A stretch of DNA of 50,586 nt from Ruminococcaceae bacterium UBA1741 (lineage in GTDB: Bacteria > Bacillota > Clostridia > Oscillospirales > Acutalibacteraceae). A program made the position numbers and the translations under genes. Position 1 is the first letter of the stretch. The number at the start of each line of letters is the position of its first letter. Below the pieces are notes generated by a model, which ran no database searches, had not been told where the DNA came from, and saw nothing but the letters and a program-made list of their open reading frames with translations. Shown here in pieces: positions 1-6,457 of this stretch. The stretch is taken from contig DCHX01000012.1 in NCBI GenBank assembly GCA_002315685.1, positions 1 through 50,586 of the forward strand, written 5' to 3'.

Positions 1-19
1 TCGGCAGGTGCTTTTTTTC
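1..19 (+). terminator. Possible 3' half of a terminator cut by the window edge
   Basis: The window opens with a GC-rich stretch ending in GGTGC followed by seven T residues. This is what the descending arm and T tract of an intrinsic terminator on the plus strand look like. The ascending arm would lie outside the window, so it cannot be confirmed. Confidence 0.25.
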
Positions 20-22
20 AAC

Positions 23-198
23 GAAATAAATCCCTTACGGGATTTGTGAAATGCTCTACGGAGCGTGAAATACGCCTACGGCGTGTGAAATGCTCTGCGG
101 AGCGTTTGGGGATTTATTTCATTTCACATTGTGAAGCAATATTTCACAATTTACGACAGTAAATTATTTCACATCCGAGCAGTGCGAGGATATTTCAC
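23..198. repeat. Heptamer-punctuated hairpin array 1 (GTGAAAT / ATTTCAC)
   Basis: No coding potential is seen here; the stretch is almost wholly symmetric. The left half has the heptamer GTGAAAT at 46-52, 65-71 and 85-91. The right half has its exact reverse complement ATTTCAC at 121-127, 141-147, 166-172 and 192-198. Between heptamers sit short, mutually different palindromes: 53-64 (GCTC/GAGC), 72-84 (ACGCC/GGCGT), 92-103 (GCTC/GAGC), 128-140 (ATTG/CAAT), 148-165 (AATTTAC/GTAAATT) and 173-191 (ATCC/GGAT). The inner halves are joined by an inverted pair, 23-34 with 109-120. A single strand could fold into several alternative cruciforms because any left heptamer can pair with any right one. 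The type of element is not recognised; a mobile or recombination-related repeat is an inference. Confidence 0.8.
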
Positions 199-226
199 TT
201 GAAAAACAGTATATTTATGATATACT
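199..226 (+). promoter_or_regulatory. Sigma-A-type promoter leaving hairpin array 1
   Basis: TTGAAA at 199-204 and TATACT at 221-226 are separated by 16 bases, a good -35/-10 match. It starts one base after the last ATTTCAC heptamer and points away from the array. A ribosome-site-like AAAGGCGG follows at 236-243, then a GTG-GCA-TAA mini-frame, so transcription would not make a protein of any length. It may be a relic of a gene that once followed the array. Confidence 0.45.
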
Positions 227-239
227 CATAATAGAAAGG

Positions 240-273
240 CGGTGTTTGCTGTGGCATAAGACAAAAAACACCG
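240..273. repeat. Inverted repeat with aborted start codon
   Basis: CGGTGTTT at 240-247 is repeated in inverse as AAACACCG at 266-273. The loop holds GTG GCA TAA, so any reading frame started at this GTG ends after two codons. This looks like a decayed gene start attached to the upstream hairpin array. No product can be assigned. Confidence 0.5.
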
Positions 274-293
274 ACTGAAAAAGAATTTGTTTT

Positions 294-376
294 GTAGGGG
301 CTGATGCCCTTCATCAGCCCACAGGTTTAATATTGTCCTTTCGGGTATTCGGTACGATGTGGGCATCGTACCCTAC
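294..376. repeat. Palindromic element with GTAGGG/CCCTAC ends
   Basis: Outer ends GTAGGG (294-299) and CCCTAC (371-376) are inverted copies. Inside are two strong hairpins. One has arms GGGCTGATG and CATCAGCCC (298-320, loop of five bases). The other has arms GGTACGATG and CATCGTACC near 351-373, loop TGGG. Such GTAGGG-bounded double hairpins resemble small non-autonomous repeats of gut Firmicutes, but I know of no formal name. No coding potential is seen. Confidence 0.6.
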
Positions 377-383
377 TGACAAA

Positions 384-515
384 GGGAGTTTTTTTGAACG
401 AAGCGTGCCTTCGGCACACGGAAATAAACGGGTGTGCTTCATAGAAACTGCAAGGTTTCTGCTTCATGTTTTCGAAGCAAACGCTTCATTGACAAGCAAC
501 AAATAAATTTCTCCC
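384..515. repeat. Heptamer-punctuated hairpin array 2 (GCTTCAT)
   Basis: This has the same building plan as the array at 23-198 but with another heptamer. GCTTCAT occurs exactly at 436-442, 461-467 and 483-489. The left side has one near-complement, ACGAAGC at 398-404. The separating palindromes are 405-417 (GTGCC/GGCAC), 443-460 (AGAAAC/GTTTCT) and 468-482 (GTTT/AAAC). GCACAC at 414-419 pairs with GTGTGC at 432-437. The outermost pair is GGGAG (384-388) with CTCCC (511-515). The left arm is shorter than in array 1, which may mean partial loss. No gene is seen. Confidence 0.7.
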
Positions 516-565
516 GTTTTAGTGTTTTCATTTTTTTAATAATATTTATTCAAACATTAAACAAC

Positions 566-601
566 ACAAGCCATGCCTTTGGGCGTAGCTTGTATTTTTT
601 T
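566..601. terminator. Hairpin with T tract
   Basis: ACAAGC at 566-571 pairs with GCTTGT at 588-593, continuing inward with mismatches to GCC/GGC around a TTT loop. Seven T residues follow on the plus strand. The minus strand sees A residues before it and a weaker GTTGTTT after it. It could therefore end transcripts from either side, including the adenosine deaminase transcript from the right. Confidence 0.5.
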
Positions 602-649
602 GTGTAGTTATGAAGATTCGAAAAGAACGGTTTTCCCGATAGTATAATG

Positions 650-676
650 AATGCGGAGTGCATAGCACTCCGCATT
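650..676. repeat. Perfect 11-bp hairpin downstream of the adenosine deaminase gene
   Basis: AATGCGGAGTG (650-660) and CACTCCGCATT (666-676) form a perfect stem with a five-base loop, 15 bases after the stop codon of the leftward gene. No clear T tract follows on the minus strand, so it is a probable 3' processing or weak termination hairpin rather than a textbook terminator. Confidence 0.5.
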
Positions 677-691
677 ATGTTTTATCTGTAA

Positions 692-2113
692 TTATAGATT
701 ATTTTCTTTAATTATCTCGCTGATAAACTCATTCCAAAGCTCTTTATAGGCTTTTAGCGAGGCGGTTTTTTCTTCCTTTTCGAGTCCGCTGTACATTATC
801 GAGTTTATGCCGAGCTGTTTTAGGTCGGCGAGGGATAAATTCCAACCGATTATTCCCGCAAAAAAGTCATCCGTCAGCGTTTCGTTTTCCATATAAGCGG
901 GGTCGTCCGAGCAAAGCGAAATTGCCATACCCGAACGCAGATACTCGGTTGCGGGGTGGTTTCTTATATCCTTCGTGTAGCCGAGTCGCTGATTACTTAT
1001 AGGGCATACCTCTAAGCAAATTTCGGAATTTACATACCTCGAATGGAGGTCGGGATAGCGGTAAAGATTAAGTCCGTGCCCTACCCTTGAAACGCCCAGC
1101 AAATAAGCGTCAATTAAATTATCGTTTTTTGCATCAAGACTTTCTCCGCCGTGAATATAAAGCTTCATATCGGGGTACTGCTTTTTAACCTTCAAGAGCA
1201 TATTTGCAAAGCTTTTAAGCGGTAGGCTTTTGTCCTCCTCATTCACAAGGTCAAAGCCGATTAGGAAGTTTTTATTTCCGTCATTACCGCTTTCATCCTT
1301 AACGGTTTCCTGAACGAACGAAGCATTAAGAAAGCATTTTTTTGTAAAATCAATATTCTCGCTGTCCGCCTTAACACCGGCACCGATAACACGCACCGTA
1401 AAGTATGGGTACTCTTTTTTTGTTGAGTAGTAGGCTTTTCGCATAGCCCTTATATACTCGGCACTTTGGTCGATAGACTCGGTAAGCATTATATGTACTT
1501 CCACATGCATTATATTCTTTTTTGCATAATATCTGAAAGTATAGTTATAATATTTTTCGGCGAACGGAACATTGTCGGACATTACGGCTTGTCTGTTAAA
1601 CAAGTCCTCAAAATATTCCCAAACACCCACACCGCTCTTTTCGGCACCTACAACAGTCCAATACTCAACTAATTCGTCGGCGGTATAGTAGCTATCACGA
1701 ATAGCGTCGCAAAAACGGATATAGCCGTCGGGTACTTTGTTATTGCTATTTGCTAATTTAAGGTCAAAGGACTTTTTATCGGCGTTTATACAAAAATCCT
1801 TACATTCGCAAAGCAGTTTTACAAGCTCACGAAAGGGCAAAAGCGCCATATCGTGAACATGAAGGTCGGCACCCTTAGGCAAGCGAGAGCAAAAGCCGTA
1901 AAGCCTACTGTTTATAAGGTTTTTATCGGTCAAAACGGGAATATCATAAATATCATTACCCGCATTTTTAAGGCATTCTTTTTTTATTTCCGACAAAAAA
2001 TTATCGACCTTTTTTTCGTCCTCACGCATAACAAGTCCGTGGAGATTTAAGTTTTTCTCAACAAGCTCCCGCCGTTTTTCTTCGTAATTTTTAATTGTTA
2101 CAATATCATTCAT
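692..2113 (-). CDS. Adenosine deaminase, ADGF/ADA2-like
   Basis: A 473-residue member of the adenosine/AMP deaminase branch of the amidohydrolases, expected to convert adenosine to inosine in a zinc-dependent reaction. Visible motifs are H85-V-H87 in LPKGADLHVHD, HGGE at 321-324, GHG around 345-347 and SDDP at 402-405, which together supply the metal and catalytic residues. The LPKG.LH.HD form and the roughly 75-residue N-terminal extension resemble ADGF/ADA2 (CECR1) enzymes more than short bacterial Add proteins. No signal peptide is seen, so it is probably cytoplasmic. I start it at the ATG at 2113, preceded by GGCGGTG; the frame stays open 40 codons further into the upstream gene. It is third in the run that begins with the lipoprotein at 3768. 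Substrate specificity is inferred. Confidence 0.85.
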   Translation of the reverse strand: MNDIVTIKNYEEKRRELVEKNLNLHGLVMREDEKKVDNFLSEIKKECLKNAGNDIYDIPVLTDKNLINSRLYGFCSRLPKGADLHVHDMALLPFRELVKLLCECKDFCINADKKSFDLKLANSNNKVPDGYIRFCDAIRDSYYTADELVEYWTVVGAEKSGVGVWEYFEDLFNRQAVMSDNVPFAEKYYNYTFRYYAKKNIMHVEVHIMLTESIDQSAEYIRAMRKAYYSTKKEYPYFTVRVIGAGVKADSENIDFTKKCFLNASFVQETVKDESGNDGNKNFLIGFDLVNEEDKSLPLKSFANMLLKVKKQYPDMKLYIHGGESLDAKNDNLIDAYLLGVSRVGHGLNLYRYPDLHSRYVNSEICLEVCPISNQRLGYTKDIRNHPATEYLRSGMAISLCSDDPAYMENETLTDDFFAGIIGWNLSLADLKQLGINSIMYSGLEKEEKTASLKAYKELWNEFISEIIKENNL

Positions 2114-2136
2114 AACAACACCGCCAAGATAAAATT

Positions 2137-2568
2137 TTACAGCTTTTTGTATAATAGCAGTTCGGGATTTTCGCCCATACAACCGTATTCGCAAACAACT
2201 AAAATTTCGCCGTTTGTTACAACACCTAAACATCTGTCGCTGTCTTTTATTTCGATTTGATTTCCCAAATAAACATCATTATCATTAAGAAATTTAACCT
2301 TTTGACCGTTTTTAAGAGGATATTCTAAATTTACATAAAATCCGTTAAGCAAAAAAAGCTCGTTAATATGTAAATTCTCGATAGAAAGCGAATTTACTGT
2401 GTCTATAAGCTTAATTTTCAAATCCTCAAAATACGAGCTGTCGCCTTTTGTTAAGGCGGTAGTAACGATACAGTTTCCGCCGAACGGATGCCCACCGCAT
2501 TTATCGCAGCCGCCGCATTCATCAAGTCTATCGCAAACCGCACAACAATTCTTTCCGCACTTTTCCAT
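2137..2568 (-). CDS. Conserved hypothetical protein with Cys-rich N-terminus
   Basis: A 143-residue protein. The first 33 residues hold eight cysteines (4, 8, 9, 12, 18, 21, 24, 33) in CxxC-like spacing, as in DUF3795-type metal-binding proteins. The rest is a predicted beta-rich domain without a motif I recognise. The ATG has a good AGGAG site six bases upstream. It lies 15 bases after the lipoprotein gene and 23 bases before the adenosine deaminase start, so all three are probably co-transcribed. A zinc or iron-sulfur site is plausible, but its function is unknown. Confidence 0.6.
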   Translation of the reverse strand: MEKCGKNCCAVCDRLDECGGCDKCGGHPFGGNCIVTTALTKGDSSYFEDLKIKLIDTVNSLSIENLHINELFLLNGFYVNLEYPLKNGQKVKFLNDNDVYLGNQIEIKDSDRCLGVVTNGEILVVCEYGCMGENPELLLYKKL

Positions 2569-2583
2569 AAAATACTCCTAAAC

Positions 2584-3768
2584 TTACTTATCAAAAAGCA
2601 TTTCAAGCACTTGTTCGGCTGACATTTGTCTTACATTTTCTGTGTCTTCAAGACCGCTTTCGTCAGTATTCCAAGTAAAGATACCGCTTGTTTCCCTGTC
2701 GCTCGGGAAATTAAAATAGTAACTCGCGGGTTTCATAACAACGGGATATTTCTTAACCCATTCGGGATAGTATTTTTTCATATACTTATCGGCAAGCTTA
2801 TAAGCATCGCAAGAGGTATCGTCATCTCCGTTTACACTAACGGCACTAATTTGAACACCGCCGCCCTCAATATCGGTAACGGATTTTGTAACGGTACTGT
2901 GAATTACAACCATACTGTCATCATCGCAAACGCCTAAAACGATATAAACATGTCCTGCAAGACTTACTATATCACCTGCGTGTAGTTTGTCAACGATTGC
3001 CCTGTAATCAGTTTCGGTTGGATGCTCAAAGGTTCCTAAATTTGCATCGGCAAGAGATTTTGCCATCTTTGTTGAGGAGGTTACAAAGCCCTCCTCTTTT
3101 TCGGTTTCGGAATAAAGAGTATTATATAATACCCAAGCTGCATAACCGCTGCAATCAAGACCTGCATAATAAAATGTGTTCCACTCGTTATCGGGGTATG
3201 TATCCTTTTCAAAGGAATAGTTTTCATCAGTCGTTTTGTAAAATTTTTCCCAAGTCGGAGAAATACCGATAGTACGGGACATATACGAACTGCCGTCATC
3301 TTGAAAATTCCAACCGCCACCGTAAACATAGCTTACTTTACCCAACAGCGAGGATGCGGTAAACAAAAAGTTTTTAACGGTTTTTTTACCGGCGGTATAT
3401 CCGCTTACAACACCGTTTATATCATCTTTATCTAAAATTTCAGCCGAAACAACTTGGTTATTTTCAACCTCTATCGCATACTTATAACCCATCATAAGCC
3501 TGTTTTGGATAGAATAATCATCCTCACTGCACTTAACCGAATACTCCTTTGTTTCGCCGTCAACCTCAAACTGATAAATAGCGCTACTATCGGTAAGAAC
3601 CATATCTCTTGTAGCATTTTTATAGTCCTTAACACCTAAAAAAGTAGCCGTTATTTTTGTGTCAACATTAGCCTTAACCTCTTTTTTCTTACCGCAAGAG
3701 GCAAAAGACATAATAAGCATAGCCACCGCAAGAATACAACCTATTGATTTAACTAATCTATTTCTCAT
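2584..3768 (-). CDS. Lipoprotein with NlpC/P60-like domain
   Basis: A 394-residue exported lipoprotein. A positively charged N-terminus and hydrophobic segment (6-22) end in the lipobox SFASC with the lipidated Cys at 25. Residues about 130-300 resemble an NlpC/P60 cysteine peptidase: Cys206 in LDCSGYAAW and His273 in AGHVYIVLG are the expected catalytic pair. This suggests a cell-wall peptide hydrolase anchored outside the membrane. Residues 35-115 form a separate region of unknown role. The ATG follows GGGAG at good spacing, and a promoter lies directly upstream (3806-3834). The insert between the start of the domain and the Cys is longer than in typical NlpC/P60 proteins, so activity is probable rather than certain. 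Confidence 0.75.
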   Translation of the reverse strand: MRNRLVKSIGCILAVAMLIMSFASCGKKKEVKANVDTKITATFLGVKDYKNATRDMVLTDSSAIYQFEVDGETKEYSVKCSEDDYSIQNRLMMGYKYAIEVENNQVVSAEILDKDDINGVVSGYTAGKKTVKNFLFTASSLLGKVSYVYGGGWNFQDDGSSYMSRTIGISPTWEKFYKTTDENYSFEKDTYPDNEWNTFYYAGLDCSGYAAWVLYNTLYSETEKEEGFVTSSTKMAKSLADANLGTFEHPTETDYRAIVDKLHAGDIVSLAGHVYIVLGVCDDDSMVVIHSTVTKSVTDIEGGGVQISAVSVNGDDDTSCDAYKLADKYMKKYYPEWVKKYPVVMKPASYYFNFPSDRETSGIFTWNTDESGLEDTENVRQMSAEQVLEMLFDK

Positions 3769-3805
3769 TTTTTCTCCCTCAATTTCTAAAAATCAGATAC
3801 TATAT

Positions 3806-3834
3806 ATGATATATTACAAAAGACATATTGTCAA
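3806..3834 (-). promoter_or_regulatory. Promoter of the lipoprotein-deaminase run
   Basis: On the minus strand TTGACA (3829-3834) and TATCAT (3806-3811) are 17 bases apart, a near-consensus sigma-A promoter about 40 bases before the lipoprotein start codon. It lies between the lipoprotein gene and the end of the adenine deaminase gene, showing that the two are separate transcription units or that the second has its own entry point. Confidence 0.7.
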
Positions 3835-3850
3835 TTAACCATAATCAATT

Positions 3851-5581
3851 TTATTCTTCATCACAAAACTCCCATTTTTCTACATCAAACATACCTTTTG
3901 TAGTAATTTTAAGTTTCGGAATAACGGGAAGACTCATAAATGAAAGTGTCATAAACGGGTCAATGTTATCGAAAACACCGAGAGAGTACGCCGAATTTTT
4001 GGTATTTTCAAGCCGTTCGTTTACCCACATAATAGGCTTGTCGCTTATAAGTCCGGCAATAGGAAGAGGTAATTCCGATACAACCCTTTTTTCGTTTACA
4101 ACAACAATTCCGCCGCCGTTTTCTCTTATTCGGTTTACCGCAAAGGATATATCCGAGTCATTTGTGCCTACAACGATAATATTGTGGCTGTCGTGCGCCA
4201 CACTTGTAGCAACGGCACCGCTTTTAAGTCCGTAGCCCTTAATATAGCCTATACCTATATGACCTGTATTTTTATGCCTTTCGACAACCGCAATTTTCAA
4301 AATATCGTTACCGACATCAATTTTGTCGTTATATCCCGCATTTTCGGTAATAATTTCTCCTGCTATAATTTGAATAGTTGCCCTCTTTTTTGAGGCAAAA
4401 TCATTAGGAACGGTTTTCTCCAAACGGAATGTATCACGGGCTTTATCGTTTAATTCCTTTGACACATTAGAAGAAAACTCAACAACCTTTCCGTCCGCAA
4501 ATACAACCTCGCCCCTTTTAATAACCTTTTCGACATTAAAATCGTTAAGGTTATCGACAATCACCAAATCGGCAACAAGTCCCGGTGCGATACCGCCCTT
4601 ATGATTTTGAAGAAAATACTTTGCCGCATCAAAGCTTGCCGCCTTTACCGCAGTAATCGGGTCAACACCGTAGCGGATAGCACGGCGGACAATAAAGTCG
4701 ATATGTCCCTTTTCGAGTAGGTCGCTCGGGTGCTTGTCATCAGTCGCAAACATACATCTGCCACTGTATTTTCGGTTTAGAAGCGGTACTAATGCTTTAA
4801 GGTTTTTAGCGGCAGTACCCTCTCTTATCATAACATACTGACCGAGCCTTAATTTTTCAAGTCCGTTTTCAAGCGTTTCGCACTCGTGGTCGGAATAAAC
4901 ACCAGCGGCAATATAAGCATTAAGGTCTTTGCCCGAAAGTCCGGGTGCGTGGCCGTCGATTTTCTTGTGATAACGCTGACTGAAAAGTATCTTTTCGACA
5001 GTGTCCCTTTGACCGTTTATGACACCGGGATAATTCATCATTTCGGCAAGTCCCAACACCCTGTAATCCTCATAAAACGGCTCCATATCCTTAACGGTTA
5101 GTGTAGCACCGCTTTCATCCATAGGGGTTGCGGGAACACAACTCGGGAGCATAAAGATAACATCAATAGGCAAATTTTCGGTAGCCTCCATCATATAACG
5201 AATACCGTCAGCACCCATAACATTTGCAATTTCGTGGGGGTCAACCACAACGGTAGTAGTACCGTGAGAAACAACGGCTTTTGCAAATTCGCTCGGTAAA
5301 ACAAGTGAGCTTTCAAGATGAATATGTGCATCTATCATACCGGGGGTTACGATTTTACCCGTTGCATCAATTTCTTTTTCGCCCTCGTATTCACCTATTC
5401 CCGCAATAAGACCGCCCGATATTGCAATATCTCCCTTACAAATTTCGTTCGTGAATACATTTACATATCTTGCGTTTTTTATAACCGTATCGGCTTTTTC
5501 CCTACCCGCCGCAACATTTATCAGCTTGGTTTTTTTAGGTATCTTTCTTTCTATCCACTGAGCAGTAGTTTCTTTCGGCAT
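3851..5581 (-). CDS. ade: Adenine deaminase
   Basis: A 576-residue amidohydrolase of the adenine deaminase family, converting adenine to hypoxanthine and ammonia in purine salvage. Residues 25-80 form the small beta domain. The metal motif HIH is at 86-88 within GMIDAHIHLES, followed by DPHEIANV near 114-121 and GHAPGLSG mid-protein. The C-terminal third carries the DSHN motif and the Ade-specific domain. I start at the ATG at 5581, which has AAAGGG upstream. The frame continues 14 codons further without a ribosome site. The gap to luxS is 87 bases and shows no strong terminator. Length and motifs match B. subtilis Ade closely. Confidence 0.93.
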   Translation of the reverse strand: MPKETTAQWIERKIPKKTKLINVAAGREKADTVIKNARYVNVFTNEICKGDIAISGGLIAGIGEYEGEKEIDATGKIVTPGMIDAHIHLESSLVLPSEFAKAVVSHGTTTVVVDPHEIANVMGADGIRYMMEATENLPIDVIFMLPSCVPATPMDESGATLTVKDMEPFYEDYRVLGLAEMMNYPGVINGQRDTVEKILFSQRYHKKIDGHAPGLSGKDLNAYIAAGVYSDHECETLENGLEKLRLGQYVMIREGTAAKNLKALVPLLNRKYSGRCMFATDDKHPSDLLEKGHIDFIVRRAIRYGVDPITAVKAASFDAAKYFLQNHKGGIAPGLVADLVIVDNLNDFNVEKVIKRGEVVFADGKVVEFSSNVSKELNDKARDTFRLEKTVPNDFASKKRATIQIIAGEIITENAGYNDKIDVGNDILKIAVVERHKNTGHIGIGYIKGYGLKSGAVATSVAHDSHNIIVVGTNDSDISFAVNRIRENGGGIVVVNEKRVVSELPLPIAGLISDKPIMWVNERLENTKNSAYSLGVFDNIDPFMTLSFMSLPVIPKLKITTKGMFDVEKWEFCDEE

Positions 5582-5668
5582 ATTTTTCCCTTTCAAGTGC
5601 GAACCGATAGCCCGTACATACAATTATCTTCAAATTAAGTTCTTATATATTATTACATCTTTTTCCTA

Positions 5669-6184
5669 TTAGGAATCAAAAAACACTTGACCTTTTTCGG
5701 TTTCAATTCTGTTGGCAATAGGGTATGTATAGCAAGGCGAATTTTCAAGTATTTCAAGATAACGCTTTGCTTCGTATTTTGCCATATTAAGGTCGTGTAA
5801 AAGATAGTTTCCGCAGTTAATCGGCGTAGCACCCGGCACTTCTCCCTCATATTCGGCACAAAATCTAAAAGCACGAATAAGCAAAGGTGTAAGCTCATTC
5901 GGCTTAGGTCTTCCCTTTACTATAAGATAACAACCCGTAAGGCAACCCATAGGTCCCCAGTAAACAATGCGGTCTTTCCATTCCTCGTCATTACGCAAAA
6001 ATGTCGCAACAATATGCTCTATCGTGTGCATAGCGTTAGGGTGTATAACCGGCTCAACATTCGGCGTTTTCATTCTGATATCAAAGGTAGTAACAAAATC
6101 TTTTTCTACCGTATCTACCCTTGATTCGTAAATTCCCGGGACGATTTTTGTGTGATCAACTTGAAAGCTTGGTATTAAATCCAT
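5669..6184 (-). CDS. luxS: S-ribosylhomocysteine lyase LuxS
   Basis: Cleaves S-ribosylhomocysteine to homocysteine and the autoinducer-2 precursor DPD, recycling the products of SAM-dependent methylation. The iron ligands His53 and His57 (HTIEH) and Cys124 (INCGN) are present. Cys81 in GCLTGC is the catalytic-cysteine equivalent. With the ATG at 6184 the protein is 171 residues and begins MDLIPSF, matching the usual LuxS N-terminus. The nearest AGGAGG (6198-6203) is 13 bases upstream, a long spacing. A closer in-frame ATG at 6194-6196 is only one base from it and less likely. The gene has its own promoter and a structured leader, described separately. Confidence 0.93.
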   Translation of the reverse strand: MDLIPSFQVDHTKIVPGIYESRVDTVEKDFVTTFDIRMKTPNVEPVIHPNAMHTIEHIVATFLRNDEEWKDRIVYWGPMGCLTGCYLIVKGRPKPNELTPLLIRAFRFCAEYEGEVPGATPINCGNYLLHDLNMAKYEAKRYLEILENSPCYTYPIANRIETEKGQVFFDS

Positions 6185-6185
6185 A

Positions 6186-6293
6186 ATTATGACCATTCCT
6201 CCTCTTTCGCTTTTAGGCACAAACGACCAAAGAAAGGAATGGTCATAATATGCCATGTTTTTCGGTTGCCTCGTAAGAGGCGAGAAAAACGGC
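6186..6293 (-). promoter_or_regulatory. Structured luxS leader with hairpin over the ribosome site
   Basis: A perfect 15-bp inverted repeat (6186-6200 with 6235-6249) ends one base before the luxS start codon. It takes in half of the AGGAGG (6198-6203), so folding would limit ribosome access. CTTTC/GAAAG pairing extends the stem inward. Just upstream on the message, 6252-6293 folds into a second hairpin with nested stems GCC/GGC, GTTTTTC/GAAAAAC and GCCTC/GAGGC around a TTAC loop. The arrangement looks like a cis-regulatory RNA acting on translation. It matches no riboswitch class that I can name, and SAM-I hallmarks are absent. Confidence 0.5.
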
Positions 6294-6296
6294 GCG

Positions 6297-6332
6297 TTAT
6301 AATTTTTTAAGTTTGGAAGATTTATCTTTCAA
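6297..6332 (-). CDS. Possible 11-residue leader peptide of luxS
   Basis: An AGGAG (6339-6343) six bases before a TTG opens a frame reading M-K-D-K-S-S-K-L-K-K-L and then TAA. It sits inside the luxS 5' leader, and its codons overlap a hairpin (6307-6338, arms TTAAGTTTG/CAAACTTAA). The ribosome site and spacing are good, but the start codon is weak and the peptide very short. It could be a translated leader peptide or chance. Confidence 0.3.
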   Translation of the reverse strand: MKDKSSKLKKL

Positions 6333-6362
6333 ACTTAACTCCTAAAATAAACTTATAGAAAT

Positions 6363-6391
6363 AATATATCACACTCTAACAATAAAGTAAA
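6363..6391 (-). promoter_or_regulatory. luxS promoter
   Basis: On the minus strand TTTACT (6386-6391) and TATATT (6363-6368) are 17 bases apart. The -35 box directly abuts the stem of the terminator that ends the upstream operon, so the T tract of one unit is part of the promoter of the next. Transcription would start near 6355, giving a leader of about 170 bases before luxS. Confidence 0.6.
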
Positions 6392-6430
6392 GCCGACATT
6401 TCAAGCACAAAAGGTACTTAAAATGTCGGC
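6392..6430 (-). terminator. Terminator of the acyl-CoA synthetase/VOR/leucine dehydrogenase operon
   Basis: GCCGACATT (6392-6400) pairs with AATGTCGGC (6422-6430), forming a long stem 27 bases after the leucine dehydrogenase stop codon. On the minus strand it is followed by TTTACTTTATT. This closes the operon that begins at the T-box near 19600. Confidence 0.75.
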
Positions 6431-6457
6431 TAAATAACCTTATTAAAATCTTAAAGA

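Noticed and set aside
23..515. CRISPR array
   Set aside because: Repeats are seven bases, spacers are palindromes of 12-19 bases, and no cas gene is near.
2114..2233. 40-residue longer adenosine deaminase
   Set aside because: The extension lies within and before the stop of the upstream gene and resembles no part of the family; GGCGGTG marks the later ATG.
3828..4235. Plus-strand open frames opposite ade and many other genes
   Set aside because: They are antisense shadows of clear minus-strand genes without ribosome sites or recognisable domains.
5582..5668. Separate promoter or terminator between luxS and ade
   Set aside because: Only a small TCCTATTAGGA palindrome and loose A/T-rich boxes are present, not enough to call.
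6185..6256. 24-residue longer LuxS starting at an upstream ATG
   Set aside because: No Shine-Dalgarno precedes it, it runs through the inverted repeat, and LuxS proteins normally begin at the MDLIPSF-like position.
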